Assembly: GCA_023055425.1 (NCBI GenBank) | Contig: JALGPY010000004.1 | Coordinates: forward strand, 113,935,504 to 113,999,503 | DNA length: 64,000 nt | Source: Linanthus parryae | Lineage: Eukaryota > Streptophyta > Magnoliopsida > Ericales > Polemoniaceae | Direction: 5' to 3' | Program-made: the position numbers and the translations under genes | The notes under the pieces: model-generated | What the model was told of the DNA's origin: nothing | The model's database searches: none | Seen by the model: the letters and a program-made list of their open reading frames with translations, nothing else | Part shown: in pieces, positions 24,001 through 35,700 of the stretch | Layout: the number at the start of each line of letters is the position of its first letter | How positions within the stretch are numbered: the stretch's first letter is position 1

Positions 24001-24712
24001 GATTGTAACCGTCTGGCATGCTTAACTTCTCGATTCTTTCTGTGTAAGGCTTAACGTAGGACTTAGATGATTTTGACGGCACTCCAGGCTTCCCGTTCAT
24101 GGTGTTTAGGATGATCTCTTGTAGTTGATCGAGAGGAATGGAACCATTGGCTGATAATTGTACACTAGGTCGTGCTTCTTGCCTGCTATTTGTTGTTCTC
24201 ATTTCTTCCGGAGTCTTAGGGGTGTGTTCAAACACTTGACTTGCTTCTTCGCGACTCTAGAGCTTGTTTATTAACTTTGCAAGTTGCACATCACGTTCTT
24301 CCACAATCTTCTTTAAGTCGTCAAAGCCCTTGGTGAGGTTCGCAACTTGCTCTTCGATGGGAACCGTACTAGTAGTCATGACATGCATGCTAATATCATC
24401 ATCATGATCACATGTTGGTTGATGGTTACTACCCTTAGTGCCGGATTTAGAGTTGCTTTCGCAACTTTCTTCGCAAGACTTGTTGACAGCAGAAGACTCC
24501 TGAGGAGTGGGGACATGCGATTGTGACTTCTCTGAGGCAACATCTAGTGAACCATCTTGACTGCCCCCTGCAGCTGCGAGGTTCTTTATGGCCTTAGCCA
24601 TACTACGAGTTATTGGACCAGTGATTTGGGTTACGGAGTTTGATTCTGAAGTTGAAGACTTGGCGTCTCCTTCCTTCAGAGATGGAAGTTCGTTGTTCTT
24701 TGTAGGAGACAT
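18071..24712 (-). pseudogene. Tat gag-pol: gag, protease, RT, RNase H, aRNase H, integrase
   Basis: One frame of 2214 codons starts at ATG 24712 and ends at TGA 18071. It carries three in-frame stops: TAG 24257-24259, TAA 18416-18418 and TGA 18275-18277. In the 1939-codon open block (18416-24235) I see these domains. Gag at residues 90-235. A CKFH...GH...C knuckle at 354-367. An aspartic protease with DGGSAVN at 484. RT at about 1020-1240 with YVDD at 1180. A first RNase H at 1290-1445 whose usual first Asp region is changed (LYITAQERSVGALL). A second, archaeal-type RNase H at 1471-1597 (MYFDGAS, NNEAEYQA, YGDSQL, NQADALA). Integrase from 1703 with HHCC and D,D,E (GLDAIG, ITDNG, GLAEAFN). The integrase C-terminal part lies between the last two stops and the end. 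Two RNase H domains mark the Tat lineage. Confidence 0.93.
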
Positions 24713-24755
24713 CACGAACACTTGTGCTTGAGGAGAAGAGATGAGGGGCAGAGTT

Positions 24756-24773
24756 GTCCCACTGGGCGTGCCA
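24756..24773 (-). promoter_or_regulatory. Primer-binding site of the Tat element
   Basis: Five bases inside the 5' LTR, the - strand reads TGGCACGCCCAGTGGGAC. It begins with TGG, the complement of a tRNA CCA end. I do not assign the tRNA from memory. Confidence 0.7.
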
Positions 24774-24778
24774 AAATT

Positions 24779-25721
24779 TGTACACACAAATTTATGCAAT
24801 TGGAAACAAAGGCGAGAAATTCGGTGAAACAAATATATTTTATTGATGTAATAATGTAGTGGATTACAATCTCTGGTAGTAAATTTCTAAACAGAAATTA
24901 AATCCCCTGATTCTTCTCCTGAAACGTCGAACGAGGGCTTCGCAGCTTGATCTCGGATCAAACGGATGAGCGGCCTTCGGTTTTGACGAAGAACGCGATG
25001 AAGGTCTCGAAAAACACAAACGCCGAACGAGGGCTTTAGAGGCTTAATCTCGGATCAGACGGATGAATATCTTCGATGTTGATGAAGAACCGGATGAACG
25101 CCTTGAAGAACACGAAGAACGGCTTGAAGATCTTCGAGTGTCTTGAAGAACGCGGATGAAGATCTTCAACGGCTTGAAGAACTCGATGATGATCTTCGAA
25201 GAACTTGATGAAGAACTTCGAAGAGCTTGATGATGATCTTGATGATGGATGAACTCGTCGGGGCTTTAAAAGCTTGATCTTCAGAGCTCTCTCCTTCTTG
25301 CAAGATGTAATTGTGTCCCATATGACTAGGGATGGCTCCTTTATAAAGGCATGGGCTGGCTTATTGGCCAAGGTAGAAAATAAATAATATTTATTATTTA
25401 TTTATTTTCTGCATCAATTTGACAAGTGGCGCAACACCATTGGCCGAGCTTGCTAGTCTTGATAGCTGCATGATTTTGACAAGTGGCGCAATGTGATTGG
25501 CCTTACTTGTTAACTTGTAGCCATGTCATGTAGTGACGTGGCGTCACCATAAGCAGTCCTTACTTGTAAATAAAGTTTCGTCTCATTTACAATTTAGTCC
25601 ACTATTTATTATTGCTTAAGGATAGCAATTTGAAAGCGAGTGCAATTTGATCCCACCATTAAAATATGTGATAATAGACACGTAGCACTATTTAATTGGC
25701 CGCAAGTTTTGCGTGTCTACA
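24779..25721 (-). repeat. 5' LTR of the Tat element
   Basis: 943 bp, with four mismatches to the 3' LTR. The TATA palindrome CCTTTATAAAGG is at 25338-25349. On the - strand transcription would start a few tens of bases below it and proceed into gag. Confidence 0.95.
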
Positions 25722-27490
25722 ATCTCATACCTATTAGCTTATACTATGTGATTTAAAAGATCGTAACTAAAGTTTTGGCAAACTGTTTGAAATCTATTTA
25801 AGCGCTTGCTATCTCGAAAAATCAAAGTTCTTTCGTCCCAAAAATATTATTACTGATAACGTTCTCTTGGTATTTGAGCTCATTCACTATATGATAACAA
25901 AAAAGAAGCGGAGAAAAAATTTATTGGCAACAAAGGTGGACATGTCAAAAGCTTATGATCAAGTTGAATAGAATTTTCTCTGCACTACTATGGAACGAAT
26001 GAAGTTTGGCATTTGTTTGATGGAGCTAGTGATCAGTTGTGTAACGACAACTAGCTATGCTTGATTAACGACAATAAGTTCAAGGGGAAATTACATAGCA
26101 ATTGCTTACGACAGGGTGTCCCCTTACCCCCTTTGGGGACTTTCTCTACATGCTAAACAAGAGTAGTACAAGAAATCACACGAGCAATACATGGGCTTGC
26201 CTACAACAATGTGAAAACAAAAAAAGATTACTTTTCATAACTTAGTTTTGAGAGTTAGCATTAAACAAAAAAAAAAGTTAGAAGGTAAAGACGTTATGAG
26301 CAGTTGACAGGGAGATCTTGGTTAAAATTGGGGCTGGGGCCATCCCGTGTTATACAATGGATTGTTTTCTGTTACCTATTGGAACCTGCAAACACATAGA
26401 AAGGTTGATCACGAATTTCTAGTGGGGAACCTTTAGAGAAAAGAGTTATGCATAGGACTAGCTGGGATAAATTACTCTACCAAAAGATGAATGAGGATTA
26501 GGATTTCGTGATCTACAAAATTTTAGTACAATGTTAGAGGCTGATTCGAAATCCTTACAGCCTTCTCAGTTGGATTATGAAAGCTAAATACTACATAAAC
26601 GACGATTTTCTTAATTTCCAGCCTAAGTATCAGTTTCTTTTACGTTTATGTGACTATTAGGGGGGTCGCGATCTATTGAAAATGGTCTCTACTGGAAGAT
26701 ATGTAATGGGGCCTATCTGAAAGTTTACAGTGATTATTGGATTTCCAAGATGAGAAGTTTTGAAGTTATCACTAAAGGCAGAAAACAAGAACCTAAATGT
26801 TGCAGATCTCATTGACAATATTATAAACAACTGGAATGTTCAAAGATTACATATGTTCTACCACACAAAGACCTGCATGAAGTCTTACCTATCAAACTCG
26901 TTGGTCAACCACATCCAAATCAACTGTATTGGTTCTTTTCATAGCAAGGGGTGTATACCGTTTCGTCGGGTTACCGGTTGGAAACAAGAGTTAATCAAGA
27001 AGCAGTGGAAACATCTAATGGCCTCACAAGAAGAAGATGGCTATGGCTACAGGAACTATAAAAACTGAAATCGCAAAAAAAAAATATTTTACACGTTTTA
27101 GAGAGGGTGAATAAAGGCATTACCAATGGCCTCAAATCTACGTTAAATAGAAGTAAATGTCCCACTTTAGTGTACGTGGTGTAACAAATTAGGTGAACAT
27201 ATGAGACACAATTTCTGGGAACATGAATTGGGAACTCGAATCACTGACATTTACCAAACTTCTATTAAAATCTCGACAAAGAAGATTATCTCAATACAAT
27301 CCACCAAAGTCTGCGAGAAATGAACTGCAATTGTTTGGGCGATGTGGATACACATTAATCATGTGCGATCTCAACAGAAGGTAAAAGAATTAAGAGGAAT
27401 TAGCAGACAAGCAACACCATATCCATCGAGCTTACAAGGGACATGCGAATGCCACAAATTTGCAGATCTCTAGTTTCTGCAAAGAGATCG
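25722..27490 (+). pseudogene. Right piece of the old LINE: RT to zf-RVT, heavily decayed
   Basis: Directly after the Tat target site the translation reads PISLYYVI, a stop, then KIVTKVLANCLK. About 25840 it gives a VFELIHYM-like stretch and ATKVDMSKAYDQVE, the LINE RT motif. Later parts (KAKYY near 26580, and a degenerate zf-RVT near 26930-27250) follow in order, with many stops and frameshifts. Together with 8170-8344 this is one LINE, older than the Tat element that split it. The 3' end is not sharply defined. Confidence 0.75.
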
Positions 27491-28085
27491 GAGAGGAATT
27501 TGGAAGATGTACCTAAATTAATTAAAAAATATACTAATAATTAATGATAATTTTGTTTGTTGAGGAAAACTAAAATGATAATTTTTTTAGAAGAAACTAA
27601 ATGATAATTATACATTTTTTTTGTTTGAAATGGAGAGAAACTAATTGATAATTATACATTGGTTTTTCATGTGTTAGTAGAATATATCGAATATATATTG
27701 AATTATTTGATGATTATGGATTAATCATATCCAGTCTCCGAAACCACGAATCACATCATAATTTTTTTCATTTATGAATTGCAAATAGAATTTAATAAAT
27801 CTTAGTCCGAACCGGTACGATCCGTCTGCACCCGTAGTTATTTTTCGATTGAATTTATCGTCTTACCAACAAACAAGAAAAAATTACACTTTACCCCCTC
27901 GCCCTCTCTCTCCTCCCCCCCCCCCCCAAAAAAAAAAAAAAAAAAAAAAATCTCGAATTTTCAGAAAAAGAAAAGGTACTAGTAAACCCTTTTCGGAATT
28001 TGAATAGGGAAGTGCAGAACACTTCAACGACTGCATCAAATCAAATGTTAGCTTCGTCTTCTTCGTCGACGACTTAGATAGTTAG
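27491..28085 (+). promoter_or_regulatory. AT-rich spacer and SURF1 upstream region
   Basis: AT-rich and gene-free to about 27880. A CT-rich stretch then leads into a C13-A23 homopolymer pair (27915-27927 and 27928-27950), followed by about 135 bp that should hold the SURF1 5' UTR. No clear TATA box is visible, which would suit a housekeeping gene. Confidence 0.45.
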
Positions 28086-29737
28086 ATGGCTGTAGCTGCC
28101 GCAGCCTCCATTTCCAAAGCCCTAGCCACCAACCTCCGCCGTGGCTCCGCCGTCGCTTCATTACGCCTCCCTCCTCCGCCTCCTTCCTTCTCCTCCACTG
28201 CCGCCGCCGCCTCCGCCGTCTCTCCCGCTCCAGAACCTCCCTCCGCCTCCGTCTTAGCCTCTCAAGTTCAAGGTACTCTCATAATATCTGTGTCTCTATT
28301 ATGTTTATGCCTGTCGATCTTACTTAGCTACTCTACGATCATTGATTGATCTTGTAATTGAATGAATCTGTTTAATTAGGGTTTTGATTTATATGTTTAT
28401 TCCCTTACTATGGACCAGAGAAACAGAAACAGAGCGGATCGAGATGGCTAAATTTGTTCCTGTTTGTCCCCGGAGCAATCACATTTGGTCTTGGGACCTG
28501 GCAACTGTACAGAAGAGAAGAAAAGGTTGCTTTTGATTTTAATTCCTTCATGTTTAACACGGTCTGGTGAATTGAATTTGAGTTGTGAATCGTAATGGAT
28601 GTATCGTTACAGATTAAACTGCTCGAGTATAGGAACGAAAGACTGGGATCGGAGCCGCTCAGTGGTGCTGCCTTGACTCGTTGTGAGGATAAGTCGGATG
28701 CACTGGAGTTCAGGCGGGTGGCGTGCAAAGGGATATTTGATGAGAAGAAGTCTATATATGTTGGACCAAGATCTAGAAGCATATCGGGAGTGACAGAGAA
28801 TGGTTACTATCTTGTCACTCCTCTTCTGCCCGTTCCCGATAATCAGGAGAGGTAAATGGGAAAAAGACTTTTGCAATTGTCTCTTGGTGTTCTCTTTTAT
28901 TTGGTTTCTTGCTTCGTGTGTGTTTGTTAGTGAGACCTGTGGGCTTTAAACTTCATCACAACTACGTTTTAACCAATGTGATACTACTATTTATCTCTAA
29001 ACATTCTGTATTGAGATTATAATGTTTATTTCAAATTGAGGAGCAGTAAAGGGTGGCTCCTGATACTAACACTCAGATAGCTTTGACTAGTTGGCAGCTA
29101 CTTCTCTTTTGTAAAAAAAAGAAAAAATGAAAACTATGCTGTTTATACTGTTCTTATGACAATCTTAGTAGAGTTATATCTTTAGAGGTGCATTTTTCTT
29201 TTGTTCTTAGATCTTTTCCGCTAGTCATGAGTTGATGATTACACCCAAATAAGATAAGTTCAGATGCCTTCCTCATATCTCATTCTTGAGACGTCTTCAT
29301 CACTTCCTTACAATAGCTCTTTATCAAATCGAGTTTCTATATTAAATTGGAAATTGCAACACTTCTGCATCGGTAACTCATATTATTCAACACATTTTAT
29401 TTATTATATTTTTCTATTTCTACAAAATCTTATTTGAGATTTACCTTCATTTTCCAATTGGCCTCTTGAAAACAGTTACTGAGCATGTTGTTTGTATTGG
29501 TGGAGTGTTGTTCTATGAATGTGCAATTTACATGTTGTTAACATGTTGTGTCAATCTTGTTTTGTTAATGAATGGAAGCTGTTGTTATAAAATAGAGTAC
29601 AAGAACAGTGACCTTGAAGGTTCTAACCTATTGGCCTTGTTTGGGCATTCGTATATTGGTTTAATTTATAGACTGGTTTTCGTATTGGGTAACTGTGATG
29701 AAGAGAGAGAAGCAAAGATTTTTTAAAAAATGTTTTT

Positions 29738-29778
<41 letters not shown>

Positions 29779-32700
29779 CTGTTAGTTTACTGTCTATTGT
29801 GCTGTAGGGTGTAGCACCTAGTGCCTGACAGTCACTAAGGTCTTTTGGCCTTCTTTTGTATTTACATGTTTGGTGACACTAAGGTGGAGCTCTACTACTC
29901 CTTTCGAGTTATTGATGGAAATTAGCAACCATTGCTCTGTTATTCTTTCATCTAACAGTTAGTTGGGTTACTTTCCACAGTGTGCAGTTGCCTATACTAG
30001 TCAACCGAGGATGGGTTCCCCGCAGTTGGAGAGATAAGGCTCTAGAAAATCCACCGAACAATGAACAGATTTCAAGTCCGGTATCATTATCGGTTGAAGA
30101 CAAAGAAATAAGTTCCTGGTGGAGATTCTGGTCCAAGAAGCAAGGAAATATCGAGGTTGTCTATAGTTGTCTATATTTGTTGTCGTCGTTATTAGTATAA
30201 CGTGAACTTGGTTCATATTATTGAATTTGACTCTTTGCAACTTACAGAAACAAGTTCCTCGTGTAACACCTACGGAAGTCGTGGGAGTAGTGCGGGGGAG
30301 TGAGAACCCGAGCATATTTGTTCCCACAAATGATCCTAACTCTGGACAGTGGTTTTATGTTGATGTTCCTGCTATGGCTCGTACATGCGGACTTCCAGAG
30401 AGCAGTATCTACATTGAAGACGTAAATGAAAAGGTCAACCTCAGCCATCCGTACCCTATTCCTAAGGATGCCAACACACTGATTCGCAGTTCAGTAATGC
30501 CGCAGGATCATCTAAACTACACTTTGACGTGGTAAGTTTGTGTGCCACTCAAATGAAATCTGCAGTTACACACGAAATGAACCCTGTTATCTTTATGTCT
30601 CACACATGCATGATTTTTTTTTTGAGTGTCTCCGTGGGTGGAAGGAGGGCATTCAGATGCCATGTTTAATGAATTGCATTTGTAAGAAGGTCCGTGGGGT
30701 TAATAAATATGCTGACCTACCCTGGCTATACAGTTTTAAATATGTTAAAGTTTGTAGGATAGTCTGAGCTCATTAGTATATGCCATATAAAATGATATAA
30801 CATATCTAAGATTCTAGTATATCTATGAGAATTCTTTTAGTGCTAATGTACGGTCAAGTACTGTTTAGTTCTTGCTCATCAGTAAGTTAAATTTACCTCT
30901 AGATCACGAGGCAAGTTTATCCATGTCAAGGCTTACATTACCTGGGTTATGGAGAGTATATTCTTTTGCTGAAGAATGTGAAGTCTATTCATAGTACATG
31001 TTAGGGCATCTCCAACCATAGGATAGGATGGGAGGACGTAGCTATGGGTTCTGGAGGCGATGGAGGAGCCTGAGGAGCCGGCGGGCGTAGTGTTGTCAGT
31101 TGTACTGTCTGGGAAGCAAGACTGGAGGGGAGGGGGACATTGTCGGTTGAGTTGACGGTGGGATAGCAGGGACATACAGGGAGGAGGAAGGAATGAGGCG
31201 AGTAGTGGGGCCGATCCACTTTGTGAGCAAAACATCGGTGTTTGGCAGAGTATGAGGGGTACATACTTGAAAGGGGAAGGAAGAGTCAATAAATTGAATA
31301 AACCGGACATGAGGGGATACATGCACTTGGTGAGTGGAGGGGTCAAGACATAGATAGGCACTTTGAGTAAGATAATACGCAATGAGAGCACAAGGAAGAG
31401 AGCGGCCATCCAGTGAGAGGCATACGTATGAAGCCGAGGGTAGTAGAAATAGCCAAACACGCGAAGCTTGGAGTATTTTTTTTTTTTTTTTTTTTTTGCG
31501 AAGACCGCAGATTAAGGGACCACGTAGGAAGACGGTTGAGAAGGTAAACAACAGTGGAGAAGGCATGCGGCCAGTGCTTGGAAGGCATAGAGGCATGGTT
31601 ATCAGGGTTGAGCATCTTGAGAGACAGAGATAACTTCTATCTAAAACATGAAAGCGAACAAAGATATCATGGAGTTGGGACTCGCGTTGCATGTGATAGA
31701 ACCGGATATACTTAGAGAAATGATCAACACATGACATATATTTAGAGCCATCACGAGAGTAAGCTGGGATGTCCAGACATCAGAAAACACTACATCAAGA
31801 GGTCAAGTGGACCGAATAGTAGAACCATGAAATGGAAGTTTACGACTCTTCTTGCAATTGCACGAATTACAGGACGGAGACTCAGTGGAATCGCTAACTG
31901 GAAGAGAGAACCGTGAAACTAATTGCCGATAAGTATGTCTTGGCGGGTGACCAAGACGATACCATAATCGGATGGAAGGATCAGACTCAGAGACAAGAGC
32001 CAGCGACGAAGGAGATGAAGATCCCCCCGCGCTTCCAGTAGTACCATCCTTCAAGACAAAAGTAGTACACAACAAAAAGGTTGTGAGAAACACATAGTTT
32101 TGAAACAGAGATAATATTTTTCTTTATCGCAAGAACACAAAGAACATTAGAGAGTTAGAGGTAAGGGACATCGAACCATTGTGGGTGATGAGGAGACCAG
32201 TGCCATCACCAATCATAGCATCATCAGATTGTGAGTAGGGTCGATGCAGTGACATATTCTCAAATGTCCGCAGTAATGTGGTGAGTTGCCCCGCTGTCAA
32301 GCTAGCAGGTTGGAAGGGGAGATACCCGAGGTTGTGCAGTAGCAACATGAGCTCGCGATTGGCCATTGAGATGGAGCCGCATAGCTAGCGGTGGGTAAAG
32401 AATAACGAGAACCCGAGGATCGAACATCACTGGTACCACTGTGGGAGGATCCCCAAGTAACATCCATCTGAACTGCAGGCATTGACGAGCTCGATGTCCC
32501 TGGGCACCACACACCCTGACACAACCCCATGAACGGACGAGATGACGGACAGTGATCGACCCCGTTGGTGGGGGTAGTGGTCGCGGGCTCGCAGCCACGA
32601 CCATGCCCGCGACTTGGAGGGCCATATGTCAAACGAGCAGAAGCGATGGTACAAAGGTGCACCGCCGCGCTGGATTTGGCCAATAACAGTTCCTTGTGAG

Positions 32701-35700
32701 TGAGCTTTTCGAACAGTTCTTCAAATTCGATATCAGTTTTATATGCTTTAATGGCCTTCACGACAGGCAAGTAGACCTCATTTAGATCATCCAATATGTG
32801 ATGTACAATATCGTACTCATCCACGGGCTTTTCCCAAGAGGGCTAGTTCATCGGCTTTCTGTTTAACAACATGGATGGACCGATTACTCTGTTGTGGCCA
32901 CTTTCGGTGTTCCTTGATCTGAGATGTGACTGCGCGAGGGTTTCACAAAAATGTTGTGCAGTGTTGTCCAAATCTGAGCAGAGGACTCAGCCCTAGAAAT
33001 ACGGGAGAGGGCAGATTGAGACAGTGCTTACAAGAAGAGAGACCAACTGATTGTTGGTACCAAGAGTAATAAGCAGGATTCGGGACTGTAGAAGAGACCA
33101 CAGAGACAGTAAAGGATTCAGAAGATTCATGAAGACTCAGCAGCTGGAGAAGAGAAGAGGGCGATACAGTTGACGGTGTAGGAGCCGCAGATAGCATCGA
33201 AGGGGGAGGGAGGGTACCATCGACGTAATCTATGAGACATGACCACATTGGGTTGACTGAGCTTGCATCTTCCAGGCAAGAAAGTTGGGGGATTGTAGTT
33301 TGTGGGTGGTGGGATGAGCCACGATAACGATCAGTGGCCCATCAGGGTTGTTCGGGTCAGAGAGGGTGGCAGGCGGAGCAGCCATTGTTTCCACGATTTG
33401 GGGAGCCGGATCGCATAGGGTGATAGATAGACGAGGAAGTCGACTGCTTAGCGGCGTGGGCTTGGGTTGTCCAGGCGGCACCCACTCTGATACCATGTGA
33501 CTGAGGCATCTTTATTTAATTGTTTGCACGATTACTCAGCTTATAGCCGAGTACTTATAAGAGTACAAGATTCAAGTACAAAAGTCCCATGATTACCCTC
33601 AATACAACTCATGTATCTAATAACCTTGAGTCGTGACATGCTGTGTATTGAGTCGATCACACCATCATAATGAACGTGCATCTTCTGTCATGTTGGGTCG
33701 CGAGTCACTGCCACTTGAGTCGCGACTCACTCCCACTAGTCGCTCTCACTACCGCTTGAGTTGCTAAATATACATATTGCTTACATTATTATCTCACCGT
33801 CCTTTTCTTATACAAGCTAAGAACAACATGAACAAACTTCCATTGCCGAGGTTTGAACTTTGGTACATGAACACCCTTAATAATACCTTCACCACTAGGC
33901 TACATAGGTAGTTCATATCTTCATGTCTTTATATTTCTGCCTCTTACAACTTTCATGCCTTAATTCCAGTCCCCCCCCCCCCCCCCCCCCAACTTGTTTT
34001 AGCTGACCAACTATTAGTCACTTGTATTATTGATTGTCTTTGGAATGACTAGCTCTGAAAGATATGGGAGTAAGGTAACCCATAATTCCTTACTGATAAA
34101 ATATATTAGATTAAATTGTTAGAGGCTGCAGAACCGCTACTTCTTTGCCTTGGGTACCTGATCCGTCTTACCCAAAAATACCCTGTTTATGTTTTCTTTT
34201 GTTGTGGCTGTAAAATGTCTAAGCTGCACAACATAGCAATTGGTAGTTTGATTACTTTTATGCTCTCGTTTTCTTGATAAAACAAGAATATCCTTTGAAC
34301 TTGCTGGTTACCCATAGATGTTGATGGCTACATTACCTAGAAGGCTAGAACACAGGATTATTCTGGTCTGTGACAGTTTGGAATGTGATATCCAAATATC
34401 CAACGGAGTTTGATGTGGCAGGGTCAGGCTTCTTTAATCCCTTGATAGGTCATTACTCATTAGTATGTTTTACCAGATTTGTTTTAATTAATATATAAAG
34501 AAGTAAATAAATAAATGAAAACTCAACTCATAAGTCATAACCATGTCTTAGTAAATTTTAATTTCTGCTAACAACTCCGAACCACAAGAGCTTGTTTTGC
34601 GCTCTGACTTCCGATGATCTATTGAAACCGCATCCTTTAAGAGTCATCTTGCCCTGAAGGTGAAAGATGGGATTTTGATTCACTTGACCTCCAACCTTTT
34701 CTTGTGTTGTCAGAGAATTCACGACACGTCACTTGGGCCATTCAAAATTTTTAACCAGTAAGCCAGTGATTTTGAGCCAACTCAATGTTGCTATGAAACC
34801 AACCTATCTCTGCTGAAAATGTAGGCAGTAGGTCCAAGATCTTTGAATTAACAAATACTTGCTTCCGTTATCCTTTTGTACGTCCACTCAAATAGTTATA
34901 GGACTCTTATGTAAATAATTAGAGGACTAGTTGTAGAATTTAGCATTGTATTTTACCTATTTAAGGGTGTAAATAATCAATAAAAAGTACGGAAGATTTC
35001 TCCCACTTACATGGTATCAGAGCCCTAGCCCTCTGATCCTCCTTCCCGTCGCGCCGGCCTCACGCCACCGAACACAGCGGTATCGTCCTCCCTCACAGAC
35101 TAACGCTGCCCTCCTTACCTCTGATTCCTCCGACCGTACCCCTAATTGCGACGTCGTCTCTTTCCCACCGTCGTCGTCGTCCACGTTGCTGGGGTCATTG
35201 TTGAAGTCCACCTCTGCTTCCGCTTCTCAATCGTCCACTTCTGTGCCCTAATCGACGAACTCATCGCCACCAGAATCGCCGGGCCTCTTCCCCGTTCTAT
35301 TCCCCTCTACTCTGCCGTCGATTTCATCGCTGGTCTCTCTCGCGCCGTTGATTTCCCCGCTGCTCAAGCGGTTCAAATCGTTGAACCGTGCTTCCTCTCC
35401 TACGAAGGGTCTTGGGAATCGGTCTTCAGGTCGGTTTCAGCGAAGAGAGCGAACAAGTTCTTAACTTCCGGCTTCATCTTTGCTTCATCTGTGGTTTGCA
35501 AATAGCAACCAGTGGTTGTGGGGCGTGATATTTGACCATTGCATTTTTTTATTAGTAAACACTTTGTTTATGTTTGCCCAGGGGTCTTGTGGGTCGGTTT
35601 ATTCACTTGTCCACCTGGTGTGCAGATTACTTTGGGTGAAATCGATTTTAGTTGATTTAAAAAAAAAAGAGAAAAAAAAAAAATCAGTAACCTTCTCAGC

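Larger units (their letters stand above)
8345..25721 (-). mobile_element. Complete Tat-lineage Ty3/gypsy retrotransposon, 17,377 bp
   Basis: Two 943-bp LTRs (8345-9287 and 24779-25721) have TG...CA ends and flank the element, with a perfect ATCTC duplication outside them (8340-8344 and 25722-25726). The LTRs differ at only 4 positions by my alignment (near 8434, 8469, 8763 and 9112), all transitions, or about 0.4%. On the - strand the order is 5' LTR, primer site, gag-pol with a second archaeal-type RNase H, a short tandem array, a degenerate repeat zone, a plant-mobile-domain ORF on the opposite strand, a polypurine tract and the 3' LTR. The second RNase H and the antisense ORF are known hallmarks of Tat-group elements. 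In-frame stops in both coding units make this copy nonautonomous despite its recent insertion. Confidence 0.95.

Noticed and set aside
28086..30540. SURF1 as a truncated gene ending just after exon 5
   Set aside because: The in-frame continuation past 30531 stops at once, but 42648-42717 restores the conserved SURF1 C-terminus with matching splice phase and a good acceptor.
35146..35505. 119-codon frame as the Copia gag
   Set aside because: The translation has none of the UBN2/gag features and does not start with ATG in a usual context. It is more likely part of the captured-looking sequence.
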